Assembly: GCF_004006535.1 (NCBI RefSeq)
Contig: NZ_RLIH01000019.1
Span: forward strand, 1-38,452
Length of the DNA: 38,452 nt
Reading direction: 5' to 3'
Source: Anaerosphaera multitolerans
GTDB lineage: Bacteria; Bacillota; Clostridia; Tissierellales; Peptoniphilaceae
The translations under genes were made by a program, and so were the position numbers. Positions 11,331 through 19,219 of the stretch are shown in pieces. The notes beneath the pieces were generated by a model. The model was not told the DNA's origin. It made no database searches and saw nothing but the letters and a program-made list of their open reading frames with translations. Position 1 is the stretch's first letter, and each line of letters opens with the position of its first letter.

Positions 11331-12713
11331 AAATTCCATTATATATTCATTTAAGTATTCCACCACTTCAACTATATCTTTATCTGTTATGTCAGGGGAT
11401 ATGGAACAGATACGCAGTACTTTTTTACCTTTTACTTCCGTAGTTAAAATATTGGACTTCCCGCTGTCAACAAACTTTTGAGATATTTTTAAATTAATTT
11501 CATCTAATTCATCTCTACTTTTCTCTTTGGAGTAGTAGCCAAAATTTAAAATTGCCTGTTGTGCAGGAGTCACTATTTCCCAATGACCATATTTTCTCAG
11601 CTCTTTTTCAATTTTTTCAGCCATAACCACGCCGTGTTCTATCCTCCTACCCATTTCATCTGTACCAATCGTCTGAAGGGTAAGCCAAAGCTTTATTCCA
11701 ATTGACGGTCTTGACAAATCAGGTCCCAAATCCCAAGACTCAATTCTATCTTGGCTTTGAGCATCTTTTAAGTATGAAGGATCATCACTGAAACTTTTTA
11801 AAAGAGTTTTTTTGTCCTTAGCCAGTATCATTGCGCAGGAATAAGTTTGAAACAACCACTTATGCCCATCCCAAGTTACACTGTCCGCCTCTTCAATTCC
11901 CTTTAAATTTCCTGAATACCTTTGAGATAAAAGTAAAGAACCTCCAAAGGCAGCATCTACATGGAACCAAAGTCCATACTTCTTAGCCACTTTACTTAAT
12001 TCAAAAAGAGGATCAATAGTTCCTGAATTTGTAGTTCCGGCAGTTCCTGCAACTATAAAGGGAATTAATCCCTGCTCTTTGTCTTTTAAAATCAATTCCT
12101 CTAAATCTTCGGGAATCATTTTTAAATTTTCATCAGTTCTGACTTTATGAATTCTTTCATCGGGAATACCTGCCATTCTAAGACCCTTGTTAACGCTATG
12201 GTGGGCTTGGTCAGATACGTAGGCCACTCCCTTTAAAATATTTTCCACTCCCAGTACATTATCTCTTGCAGCTATTATTCCCGTTAAATTAGATTGAGAA
12301 CCTCCCGAGACGAAAATTCCTCCCGCCTCTTTCCCATAACCCACCTTTTCACATAGCCAATCTATTACGTCATTTTCCAGTTGAGTTACCAGCGGAGCGG
12401 AAAACCAGCCGGCTCCGTTGGGATTGTAAAGTGTGGTAATAATGTCTCCGATTTTTGATATATCACTTGCAGGTGATGGTATAAATGCAAAGTTCTTGGG
12501 CTGAGCTCCCTTTACTCTAAAGGGAAATACTTTTTTATGAAGGACTTCCGTCATTTCATCAAGATCTCTGCCCTTTTCGGGGATACTCCATTTTACCAAT
12601 TCCTCGAAATCCTTCTCACCTGCTTTTTTATAAGTACTTTCATCATTTTCCAAAGATTCATAGTAGCTTTCAATGGCTTCAATCATCTTTTGTTTATAAT
12701 AATTTCTATCCAT
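11325..12713 (-). CDS. PLP-dependent group II amino-acid decarboxylase
   Basis: Fold-type I PLP enzyme of the glutamate/tyrosine/aromatic amino acid decarboxylase family, 462 residues. The Schiff-base lysine is Lys285 in WDGHKWLFQ, the PLP aspartate is Asp253 in HVDAAFGGS, and His171/His172 (DQAHHSVNK) fall where the ring-stacking histidine is expected. The substrate cannot be read from sequence; aromatic amino acids or another neutral or acidic amino acid are possible. The ATG follows AGAGGTG. A small ORF with a strong ribosome site ends 19 bases upstream and an NhaC-family antiporter gene lies on the same strand further up, which suggests an amino-acid decarboxylation plus ion or amine exchange function. 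Confidence 0.9.
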   Translation of the reverse strand: MDRNYYKQKMIEAIESYYESLENDESTYKKAGEKDFEELVKWSIPEKGRDLDEMTEVLHKKVFPFRVKGAQPKNFAFIPSPASDISKIGDIITTLYNPNGAGWFSAPLVTQLENDVIDWLCEKVGYGKEAGGIFVSGGSQSNLTGIIAARDNVLGVENILKGVAYVSDQAHHSVNKGLRMAGIPDERIHKVRTDENLKMIPEDLEELILKDKEQGLIPFIVAGTAGTTNSGTIDPLFELSKVAKKYGLWFHVDAAFGGSLLLSQRYSGNLKGIEEADSVTWDGHKWLFQTYSCAMILAKDKKTLLKSFSDDPSYLKDAQSQDRIESWDLGPDLSRPSIGIKLWLTLQTIGTDEMGRRIEHGVVMAEKIEKELRKYGHWEIVTPAQQAILNFGYYSKEKSRDELDEINLKISQKFVDSGKSNILTTEVKGKKVLRICSISPDITDKDIVEVVEYLNEYIMEFK

Positions 12714-12732
12714 GTCACACCTCTTAATTTAC

Positions 12733-12831
12733 TTATAAGGAAAGTATAACACATATTTTTACCTTTTTTCTTATATGGAGAAGCTTAAAAAGAATTTTAC
12801 AAAGTACGTCCACTTTCACTTCGTATTTCAT
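12733..12831 (-). CDS. Small ORF (32 aa) ahead of the decarboxylase
   Basis: A 32-codon frame beginning MKYEVKVDVLCKILFKLL and ending with ILSL. It has a strong ribosome site (AAAAGGAGG, five bases before the ATG) and a plausible promoter directly upstream (12852-12880). Its stop lies 19 bases before the decarboxylase start. The product would be basic and partly hydrophobic with two cysteines. It could be a leader peptide, a microprotein or only a translated leader. No family was recognised. Confidence 0.5.
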   Translation of the reverse strand: MKYEVKVDVLCKILFKLLHIRKKVKICVILSL

Positions 12832-12851
12832 TCTCTCCTCCTTTTATTCTC

Positions 12852-12880
12852 AGTATACTTTATGAAAATTAAAATATAAA
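12852..12880 (-). promoter_or_regulatory. Predicted promoter for small ORF and decarboxylase
   Basis: On the minus strand TTTATA (12875-12880), a 17-base spacer and TATACT (12852-12857). The start point would be near 12845, only a few bases ahead of the small ORF ribosome site. Confidence 0.5.
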
Positions 12881-12883
12881 GCT

Positions 12884-12904
12884 TACTTACATAAGAGGTA
12901 AGTA
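12884..12904. promoter_or_regulatory. Candidate LysR-type operator
   Basis: TACTTAC and GTAAGTA form a perfect 7-bp inverted repeat around 7 bases. The inner TAC-N7-GTA fits the T-N11-A pattern of LysR-family sites. It abuts the -35 side of the promoter before the decarboxylase, where an activator would bind. The nearby LysR gene at 14370 is the obvious candidate partner. Confidence 0.4.
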
Positions 12905-12919
12905 TTTAAATATAAGCGA

Positions 12920-12946
12920 CAAAAAACCAGCCTTAAAAGGCTAGTT
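12920..12946 (-). terminator. Terminator of the NhaC-family gene
   Basis: AACTAGCCTT and AAGGCTGGTT (minus strand) pair around two bases and run into TTTTTT. The stem overlaps the stop codon of the antiporter gene. Confidence 0.85.
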
Positions 12947-14269
12947 CGCAACACTGTATTTATATGTTTTTCTTTTTTTCCCTCCAAAGTCAAGTTTAGA
13001 TAGAAAACTCCAAAGGGGAACGAGGTATATAAAAAAGGAAAAAAGTAAACTTGTAATAGGAGCCGATATTGTTGAAAGCGGAACTACTACGGCTATGGAC
13101 CAAGGCACTAGAGCAGGTATTAAAACCGCAGTATCCTCCAAATAAATTGCCATTTCATTGTCATTTTCAACTGTATCCTTACAAAGTTGATGAGTTAACA
13201 TTATTGCCAAAGTTTGGTTACAGGATATCATAGAAGAAAATATTGCCGTTAAAAAAGTGCTTCCGTAGGGATTGATTTTTCTACTGCACTTTTCTATTAT
13301 ATTTTTTAAACTTTCAAGTAAACCCGTTCCGTCAAAAAGTCCGGAATAAGATGAAGATATTGATACTATTGCCATAACCTTTACCATGGACATCACTCCT
13401 CCACCATTTAACATTGCATCCAACTGGGAATTTTGAGAATTAAAACCGTAGATTAAAGCTTTTAAAATTTCATCTATAGTCCTATTTTGTAAAACTACTG
13501 AAACTATAAAACCAAACAGAATACTTACAACCATAGTTAACTTTACATCTACTTTTAACAATGATAGTAGCAAGATAGCCAACGCCGGTAAAATTGCAAC
13601 CCAATGAATGTTAAAGTTTTCAAAAAATAAATTTTCAATATCCGGCACAGCTACTTCTCCTCTTACTGAAAGTCCCAGTAAGCCATAAAGTACACAGGTA
13701 ATTATAAAGGGGACTGTAGATGTCCTAAACATATTTTTTATATTTGTAAAAATACTGGTATCTGTAAGCCCGCTTATTAAATTTGCGCTTCCCGACATTG
13801 GAGAACATCTGTCTCCAAAGTAAATTCCCGATAATATTGCACCTCCCACATATAGGGGATCTATATTCATGGAAATTCCCATAGTCATGGAAATAACTCC
13901 AATAGTGGCTGAAGTTCCAAAGGCAGTTCCAATTAGTAAAGAAACTCCGCAATTTAATAAGAACACAATTAGTATAAAGGCCGAGGGAATTATTAACTTG
14001 GAAGCATAGTAAATTATTATCGGTATAGTTCCTGCCACTCTCCATATAGCCGTAATCATTCCAATTAATAAAAATATAATTAAAATATTTTTTACAGTTT
14101 TCACTCCTGAAATAGAAAGTTTTAAAAGTTTTCTTGAACTATGTCCCTTTAGAATACCATATCCGAAAAATATTACATAGCCTATAAAAAGTGCATATAA
14201 AATTGAAATATTAAATATCACACAAATAGACAATGAACTTACAAATAATAGCAAGGCTATAATTTCCAC
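12941..14269 (-). CDS. NhaC-family Na+/H+ antiporter
   Basis: Membrane antiporter of the NhaC family, 442 residues and about 11-12 membrane segments. The segment from IGTAFGTSATIGVIS through GGAILSGIYFGDRCSPMSGSANLISG is the conserved NhaC core. Family members exchange Na+ for H+, and some relatives exchange organic ions such as malate/lactate, so an amino acid/amine role beside the decarboxylase is possible but unproven. The start codon is GTG at 14269, behind AGGAGGAG. The divergent LysR gene begins 100 bases away and probably regulates it. Confidence 0.9.
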   Translation of the reverse strand: MEIIALLLFVSSLSICVIFNISILYALFIGYVIFFGYGILKGHSSRKLLKLSISGVKTVKNILIIFLLIGMITAIWRVAGTIPIIIYYASKLIIPSAFILIVFLLNCGVSLLIGTAFGTSATIGVISMTMGISMNIDPLYVGGAILSGIYFGDRCSPMSGSANLISGLTDTSIFTNIKNMFRTSTVPFIITCVLYGLLGLSVRGEVAVPDIENLFFENFNIHWVAILPALAILLLSLLKVDVKLTMVVSILFGFIVSVVLQNRTIDEILKALIYGFNSQNSQLDAMLNGGGVMSMVKVMAIVSISSSYSGLFDGTGLLESLKNIIEKCSRKINPYGSTFLTAIFSSMISCNQTLAIMLTHQLCKDTVENDNEMAIYLEDTAVLIPALVPWSIAVVVPLSTISAPITSLLFSFFIYLVPLWSFLSKLDFGGKKRKTYKYSVAN

Positions 14270-14311
14270 TTTACTCTCCTCCTAAAAAAAGTATAGAAAG
14301 AAATATATTAA

Positions 14312-14340
14312 TTGTCCAACTGTTATTTGTAATGTATAAT
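14312..14340 (+). promoter_or_regulatory. Predicted lysR promoter
   Basis: TTGTCC (14312-14317), a 17-base spacer and a perfect TATAAT (14335-14340). The inverted repeat immediately downstream covers the expected start point near 14347. Confidence 0.65.
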
Positions 14341-14358
14341 ACAGTAAAAATACTGTAT
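14339..14358. promoter_or_regulatory. Perfect inverted repeat at the lysR start point
   Basis: ATACAGTA, four A residues, then TACTGTAT: an 8-bp perfect dyad lying between the -10 box and the lysR ribosome site. This placement fits a repressor or autoregulatory site. The spacing does not fit the classic LysR T-N11-A dyad. Confidence 0.45.
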
Positions 14359-14369
14359 ATGGAGGAAGT

Positions 14370-15302
14370 ATGAATTTTTTAAGTATGCATTACTTTATAA
14401 CTCTTGAAAGAGAACGAAGTTTTACTAAAGCTGCCAATGAACTACATATTACCCAACAAACCTTAAGCGCCAACATTGCAGGTATTGAGGAAGAACTGAA
14501 TTGCAAATTATTTATTAGGCAGATTCCATTAAAGTTAACCTATGCGGGAAAGGTGTTTTTAGACTATGCTCTGGATTTTCAAAGAAAATATACTGATATG
14601 ACTCAAGAGTTCTATGATATTTCCAACTCCCAAAGGGGGGTTTTAAAAATCGGTGTCGGCTATACAAGGGGCAGAACCATACTTCCCCAATTGATATCGG
14701 AGTTCCAGAAAAAATATCCCAACATTGAAATCCAACTTTTTGAAGCTACAAACATAGTACTTCATCAAATACTTTTAAAGGGCGAGGTGGATTTAGCAAT
14801 AGCAAACTTTCCTAAAAATCTGCCCAAAGTTGAATTAAAGGACTTTTACGAAGAGGAAGTGGTCTTTGTAATTTCCAAAGAATTAATCCGCAATTTATAC
14901 GGTTTTGACAGTTCTGCCATCATAGATAAAATTGAAAAAGACGGGGATTTTTCAAAACTTGCAAACTGTCCTTTTTTATTAACAAGTAAGGAGGACGTCT
15001 CCGGTAGAATCGGCAGAGAACTCCTATCAAAGGCTGATTTCAAACCTATTGTAAAAGCACAGTCAAGCAGCGTTGATACTTTACTTGAACTATGTGTTAG
15101 AAATGTGGGAGCTTGTTTTCTTCCTGAGAAGTTATTACTTGCTTCCCTTACTGAAAATGAACTTGAAAATCTTGAAATTATACACTTTAAAAAAGACTCA
15201 ACCTATATGATACGCTTCGGTTGGTTAAAGCACTCCTATTCTTGGAGTATGATTACGCGTTTTATGGACTTTGCCTATGAAATCCTAAATAAAGATTCAT
15301 AA
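14370..15302 (+). CDS. LysR-family transcriptional regulator
   Basis: DNA-binding regulator with 310 residues, the family norm. The N-terminal winged helix-turn-helix (residues 1-60) contains FTKAANELHITQQTLSANI, the typical LysR recognition segment. The rest is a periplasmic-binding-like co-inducer domain (about 90-300). GGAGG precedes the ATG. It is divergent from the NhaC-family gene with 100 bases between them, the standard arrangement for a LysR protein controlling its neighbour. The ligand is unknown, but nearby enzymes suggest an amino acid. Confidence 0.92.
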   Translation: MNFLSMHYFITLERERSFTKAANELHITQQTLSANIAGIEEELNCKLFIRQIPLKLTYAGKVFLDYALDFQRKYTDMTQEFYDISNSQRGVLKIGVGYTRGRTILPQLISEFQKKYPNIEIQLFEATNIVLHQILLKGEVDLAIANFPKNLPKVELKDFYEEEVVFVISKELIRNLYGFDSSAIIDKIEKDGDFSKLANCPFLLTSKEDVSGRIGRELLSKADFKPIVKAQSSSVDTLLELCVRNVGACFLPEKLLLASLTENELENLEIIHFKKDSTYMIRFGWLKHSYSWSMITRFMDFAYEILNKDS

Positions 15303-15323
15303 CTTAATTCTGTTATAAAAACC

Positions 15324-15346
15324 AAAAGCTCACATTGTGAGCTTTT
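15324..15346. terminator. Bidirectional terminator, lysR / ridA
   Basis: AAAAGCTCAC and GTGAGCTTTT form a perfect 10-bp stem with a 3-base loop, flanked by A and T runs, between the convergent lysR and RidA genes. Confidence 0.85.
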
Positions 15347-15353
15347 AAACTTT

Positions 15354-15722
15354 TTAATCTACTTCTGCAACTGCTTCTAATTCTACATTACAACCGTTGG
15401 TTAACTCTCCTACAGGTAAGACTATTCTTGCAGGTTTATGCTCTGCGAAAAATTCACTGTAAACCTTGTTTACATCGTCCCAGTATTCCATTGAACTTAG
15501 GTAAATTCTACACATCACCACATTTTCTCTAGTACATTGAGCTGCCTTTAATACACTTTCCAATTTAGTAAGAGCAGTTAAAGTTTCCTCTTCAATTTCC
15601 TCAGGTGGAAAACCTGTAGCCGGAAGAGCTGAAGTCTGCCCTGAAATATAAAGCATACCCCTGCTTATAATCCCGGGAGAATAATGTCCCCTCGGTTTAT
15701 TTTCACCATGTACAGCTTTCAA
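15354..15722 (-). CDS. RidA-family enamine/imine deaminase
   Basis: Member of the RidA/YjgF family, which hydrolyses reactive enamines and imines released by PLP dehydratases. It has 122 residues, near the family length. Arg99 in HKPARIVLPVG sits where the family catalytic arginine is, and the C-terminal block NVELEAVAEV carries the conserved glutamate. Its start overlaps the stop of the upstream PLP dehydratase by 4 bases, strong evidence that the two are co-expressed and act in sequence. It differs clearly from the second RidA at 26013. Confidence 0.93.
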   Translation of the reverse strand: MKAVHGENKPRGHYSPGIISRGMLYISGQTSALPATGFPPEEIEEETLTALTKLESVLKAAQCTRENVVMCRIYLSSMEYWDDVNKVYSEFFAEHKPARIVLPVGELTNGCNVELEAVAEVD

Positions 15723-16672
15723 ATTATCTCCTCCAATTCACCTATTTTTTCTAAACTCGTATTCCCGCCGGAAACTACAAAACACACCTTCTCATCTTTA
15801 TCTACTTTAAGTTCTCCTTGGAGTATTGCTCCGATTCCTATACAGGAAGAAGGCTCTGCTAAAATTTTCCCCTCCATTAACAACAGCTTCATTGCTTTTA
15901 ATAAAAACTCATCTTTAACTCCAACAAATTCTGAAACAAGAGAAGTAACTATGGGATAGTTTTTCTCCCCCGGAATCTGAGTTAAAAGTGCATCAGCTTC
16001 CAATTTCTGTTCTTCCAGCTTTACTCTCTTTCCCGCTTTTACACTTTCACCATAGCGCCTTAATTTATAAGGCTCCGCACCAACAATTTTCACCTTTGGA
16101 TTTTGAGATTTAACTGCTGTGGATATTCCACCTATTAAACCGCCCCCTCCTATAGGTACAACAACAGTATCAACATCGGGAAACTGTTCTAATATTTCCA
16201 AGCCAATTGTCCCTTGACCTGCCATAATATCATAATCATCATAGGGATGAATATTTATGTATCCCTTACTTTCACTTAGTTCATTAGCTATTTTATGACG
16301 TTCACTTAGTGGACATTGAACAACTTTAGCTCCTAGATTTTCTATTCCCTTAACCTTTACCTCAGGTGCACTGTCAGGAATTACTATAGTCGCCCCAACA
16401 CCTAAAAGCTTTGCCGCAAAAGCCACACCTTTCCCATGGTTCCCGGAAGATGCAGCCACTACACCTCTTTTAACTTCCTCCTTATCCATTGAAAGCATTT
16501 TATTAAGAGCTCCTCTTATTTTAAAAGAATTGGTCTTTTGCATACATTCAGGTTTAATAAATACCTTACAAGCTAAAAGTTCATTTAGATTTTCAAGGGG
16601 AATTAACGGTGTCTCATAAATATAAGGTGCTATACGCTCCTTTGCTTTTAAAATATCTTCTATATTTAGCAT
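15719..16672 (-). CDS. PLP-dependent threonine/serine dehydratase-type lyase
   Basis: Fold-type II PLP enzyme, 317 residues, related to catabolic threonine ammonia-lyase and serine racemase. Lys51 in NSFKIRGA is the Schiff-base residue, SGNHGKG (asparagine loop) follows, and GGGGLIGG is the phosphate-binding glycine loop. There is no C-terminal ACT or regulatory domain, so it is the catabolic or racemase-like form and not biosynthetic IlvA. Likely products are a 2-oxoacid and ammonia via an enamine, which the overlapping RidA gene would hydrolyse. Threonine, serine or 3-hydroxyaspartate are all possible substrates. Confidence 0.9.
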   Translation of the reverse strand: MLNIEDILKAKERIAPYIYETPLIPLENLNELLACKVFIKPECMQKTNSFKIRGALNKMLSMDKEEVKRGVVAASSGNHGKGVAFAAKLLGVGATIVIPDSAPEVKVKGIENLGAKVVQCPLSERHKIANELSESKGYINIHPYDDYDIMAGQGTIGLEILEQFPDVDTVVVPIGGGGLIGGISTAVKSQNPKVKIVGAEPYKLRRYGESVKAGKRVKLEEQKLEADALLTQIPGEKNYPIVTSLVSEFVGVKDEFLLKAMKLLLMEGKILAEPSSCIGIGAILQGELKVDKDEKVCFVVSGGNTSLEKIGELEEII

Positions 16673-16733
16673 AGTACCTCCTTAACTTTATTTAAAATAA
16701 ATTTTCAATAAAAGAATCCAGCTTTTTATTAAA

Positions 16734-17492
16734 TTAAAAGGCTGTCCAACCTCCATCTGCAACTATTGTAGCTCCATTTACAAAACTTGATTCATCTGAT
16801 GCTAAAAATAACATTACATTAGCTATTTCTTCAGATTTCCCAAGAACAGGCAACACTTCCACTCCCTTGTTTAACTTACTCATAACTGAAGTGTTTATAC
16901 CTTCGCCCGTTCCAAATACTTCCGTTGCAACTGAACCCGGAGCTACTGCATTACATCTAATGCCATATTCCTGAAATTCAAATCCTATATGTTTAGTCAT
17001 CCCTATAACTGCATGCTTTGAAGCCACATAGGCAAGTCCGCCCCTACCTCCGAAAAGTCCTCCAACTGATGAAGTATTAATTATATTTCCGGAATTCTGG
17101 TCCTTCATATGCGGAATAACTTCTCTAATTAATTTCATAACTGCAGTTACGTTTACGTCTAAGATTCTATTCCAAAGTTCATCGTCTACATCGTCGGCAC
17201 TTTTTAATTTATCCAATATACCTGCATTATTTACCAATACATCTATTCTGCCGTACTTTTCAAGAGTAGTTGCTACTACTTCCTTAATATCCTCATCCTT
17301 TGATACATCTCCCACAAAAGAAATTATTTCTCCATTAAAATCTTTTGATTCCTCAAGCAGCTCCTCTAGTCTCTCTTTTCTTCTTGCCATTGCAACTACT
17401 TTTGCCCCTTCTCTTGCAAAGGTAAGAGCAGTAGCTCTTCCAATACCCGAACTTGCACCTGTCAATATAACTATTTTGTCCTTTAACCTCAT
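16734..17492 (-). CDS. Short-chain dehydrogenase/reductase (SDR)
   Basis: Classical NAD(P)-dependent oxidoreductase, 252 residues. The Rossmann motif TGASSGIG is at residues 11-18, NNAG at 88-91, and the catalytic set includes Ser141/142, Tyr155 and Lys159 (YVASK). The arginines at 37-38 after the second strand (AMARRKE) hint at NADP preference. AAAGGAGG precedes the ATG. The gene is upstream of the PLP dehydratase and RidA on the same strand with a 61-base gap, so it may belong to one operon, perhaps oxidising a hydroxy amino acid or reducing the oxoacid product. Substrate unknown. Confidence 0.9.
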   Translation of the reverse strand: MRLKDKIVILTGASSGIGRATALTFAREGAKVVAMARRKERLEELLEESKDFNGEIISFVGDVSKDEDIKEVVATTLEKYGRIDVLVNNAGILDKLKSADDVDDELWNRILDVNVTAVMKLIREVIPHMKDQNSGNIINTSSVGGLFGGRGGLAYVASKHAVIGMTKHIGFEFQEYGIRCNAVAPGSVATEVFGTGEGINTSVMSKLNKGVEVLPVLGKSEEIANVMLFLASDESSFVNGATIVADGGWTAF

Positions 17493-17665
17493 TGTGTTTC
17501 CTCCTTTGAGAATTTATTATATTTTATCAAACTAAAGCAACTATCTATAAAGTATTATAACATTGTCCTTTAAATTAAAATATCCTATAATTTTAATTAT
17601 AAATCAGGTATACTCTTATAAAGTCAACTTTCAAAAAAACTTTGACTTTTAGGAAAGGTGATTTT

Positions 17666-18466
17666 TTGAATCCAAATTTAATTGTAATTTTAAAAGGACT
17701 AATAGTGGGAAGCTCCATGCTGGTCCCTGGTCTCAGCGGCAGCTCAATGGCTATAATTTTAGGTATTTACGATAAGCTGATACTTGCCGTAAGTTCCTTT
17801 ATGAAGCACAAAAGAGAAAGCTTTATTTTTCTATCTCTCTTCTCGCTGGGAGCACTTATGGGGATTTTTTTATTTTCCAATTCAATAGTAACTCTATTGG
17901 ATAAATATCCCCAGCCGATGTACTATCTTTTTATAGGTGCTGCAATTGGAGGACTTCCTTTAATATTTAAACAGTCTAAAATAGAAAAACTTTCACCAAA
18001 GGTATTGTTTTATATATTAGTAGGTCTTGGAATAATATATTTCTTCTCACTTTCTGTAAATAACATTAGGGACATAGCCTTGGAACCGGGATTTTTAACT
18101 TCTCTTATTTTAATTGTAGCAGGTGTAATCGTTGCAATAGCATTAGTACTTCCAGGAATAAGCATCTCCTATATGCTTTTGTTAATAGGACTTTATGATG
18201 AAACTATTAAGGCCATAACAGAATTTTATTTTCCCTTTCTAATTCCATTGGGTATCGGGTTTATAGCGGGGATAATTTTAACTGCAAAAGCTTTGGAAAA
18301 ACTTATAACCAAACGTCCTCAGCCAACATATTTAATTATTTCAGGATTTATACTCGGTTCAGTAATTGAAATTTTTCCGGGCTTACCTATCTTTGGAAAT
18401 TTATTTATATGTATTATTACCTTTTCTCTAGGCCTTATTACTACATTGTTAATGTCTTTAAAATAA
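17666..18466 (+). CDS. DUF368 membrane protein
   Basis: Integral membrane protein of the DUF368 family, 266 residues with about eight membrane segments. The family hallmark is the duplicated motif: SSMLVPGLSGSSMAIILGIYD near the start and VALVLPGISISYMLLLIGLYD in the second half. Recent work on this family and DedA relates them to polyprenyl-phosphate recycling, so a role in undecaprenyl phosphate flipping is possible. The start is taken as TTG at 17666, behind GAAAGGTG; an earlier TTG at 17642 lacks a ribosome site. A TATACT -10 lies at 17609-17614. Confidence 0.88.
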   Translation: MNPNLIVILKGLIVGSSMLVPGLSGSSMAIILGIYDKLILAVSSFMKHKRESFIFLSLFSLGALMGIFLFSNSIVTLLDKYPQPMYYLFIGAAIGGLPLIFKQSKIEKLSPKVLFYILVGLGIIYFFSLSVNNIRDIALEPGFLTSLILIVAGVIVAIALVLPGISISYMLLLIGLYDETIKAITEFYFPFLIPLGIGFIAGIILTAKALEKLITKRPQPTYLIISGFILGSVIEIFPGLPIFGNLFICIITFSLGLITTLLMSLK

Positions 18467-18491
18467 TATCTTTCAATAAGAGGAGATTTAT

Positions 18492-18980
18492 ATGGAAAAG
18501 TATAAACCAGTCTACAACCTTCTTAAAAATTTAAATATATCCTTTAGCGTCGTAGAACATCCTCCCGTATATACTACTGAAGAGGCGGATAAGTACATTG
18601 AAGGTATTGATGCTGTTCCAACTAAAACCTTATTTTTATGCAATCGTAAAAAAAATAAATACTACTTGGTTATAATGGACGATAAAAAAATACTGGATAT
18701 GAAAAAACTTGGAGATCTTATAGGTGAAAAGGGAATGAAGTTTGCCTCGCCTGAAAAGCTAAAGGAAAAAATGGATTTAACTCCTGGTATGGTATCCATA
18801 TTTGGATTGATGAACAATACAACTCATGACATAAATCTCTGTCTTGATAGGGATATGTTAGATAGTAAAAATCTCACCTTTCATCCCAACGATAATACCA
18901 AGACTTTAATTATCGCCACAAAAGCTATATATAAACTTCTCAAAAAATTAGATTATGAATTTAAAATTATAGATTTATAA
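18492..18980 (+). CDS. ProX/YbaK-type aminoacyl-tRNA deacylase
   Basis: Trans-editing deacylase related to the ProRS INS domain, 162 residues. It hydrolyses mischarged tRNA such as Ala-tRNA(Pro). Family marks include the EHPPVYTTEEA start, KTLFLCNRKK, and the substrate pocket block TPGMVSIFGLMN, then a C-terminal FHPNDNTKTLII stretch, which is the ProX/PrdX form and not the YbaK/EbsC form. AGAGGAG precedes the ATG, 26 bases after the DUF368 gene, so the two are probably cotranscribed. A terminator follows directly. Confidence 0.9.
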   Translation: MEKYKPVYNLLKNLNISFSVVEHPPVYTTEEADKYIEGIDAVPTKTLFLCNRKKNKYYLVIMDDKKILDMKKLGDLIGEKGMKFASPEKLKEKMDLTPGMVSIFGLMNNTTHDINLCLDRDMLDSKNLTFHPNDNTKTLIIATKAIYKLLKKLDYEFKIIDL

Positions 18981-18985
18981 AAATC

Positions 18986-19020
18986 AAAGGCAGCTATTAG
19001 ACTGCCTTTTAAATTTTTTT
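18986..19020. terminator. Terminator between ProX and rubredoxin-like gene
   Basis: AAAGGCAG (18986-18993) pairs with CTGCCTTT (19002-19009), followed by a T-rich run ending in seven T residues. On the minus strand the same hairpin also runs into T residues, so it can end the convergent small gene too. Confidence 0.8.
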
Positions 19021-19024
19021 ACTT

Positions 19025-19129
19025 TTAAAGGAGTATAAATTTTTCCGAACCTACTCCACATACAGGACAGAATTCAGGCGGTTGTTCTCCCTCATAAATA
19101 TATCCGCAAACTATACATTTCCACTTCAT
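19025..19129 (-). CDS. Rubredoxin-like small protein (34 aa)
   Basis: A very short gene not obvious by length. The product starts [14 protein letters not shown] and has two knuckles, CIVCG (Cys5, Cys8) and CPVCG (Cys21, Cys24), the four-cysteine iron or zinc site of the rubredoxin-like domain found at the C-terminus of rubrerythrins. At 34 residues it is the domain alone, shorter than true rubredoxin (about 52). AAAGGAG stands seven bases before the ATG. It is divergent from the DsrE-family gene with a 90-base shared intergenic region. An electron-transfer or metal-binding role in oxidative stress or sulfur chemistry is inferred. Confidence 0.85.
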   Translation of the reverse strand: MKWKCIVCGYIYEGEQPPEFCPVCGVGSEKFILL

Positions 19130-19164
19130 ATTTTTTCTCCTTTGTTAATTTACTTACAATTGTT

Positions 19165-19189
19165 ATTTACCCAAAGTTAAAGGGTAAAT
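19165..19189. promoter_or_regulatory. Inverted repeat between rubredoxin-like and DsrE genes
   Basis: ATTTACCC and GGGTAAAT form a perfect 8-bp dyad around 9 bases, centred in the divergent intergenic region. The position suits an operator acting on both genes. It does not match a Fur/PerR or Rex consensus that I know. Confidence 0.45.
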
Positions 19190-19219
19190 TTATATAAAGT
19201 ATATTAAAGGGGTGATAGA

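Noticed and set aside
15684-15959. 91-codon plus-strand frame opposite the dehydratase/RidA junction
   Set aside because: Antisense shadow of two overlapping real genes with clear catalytic motifs.
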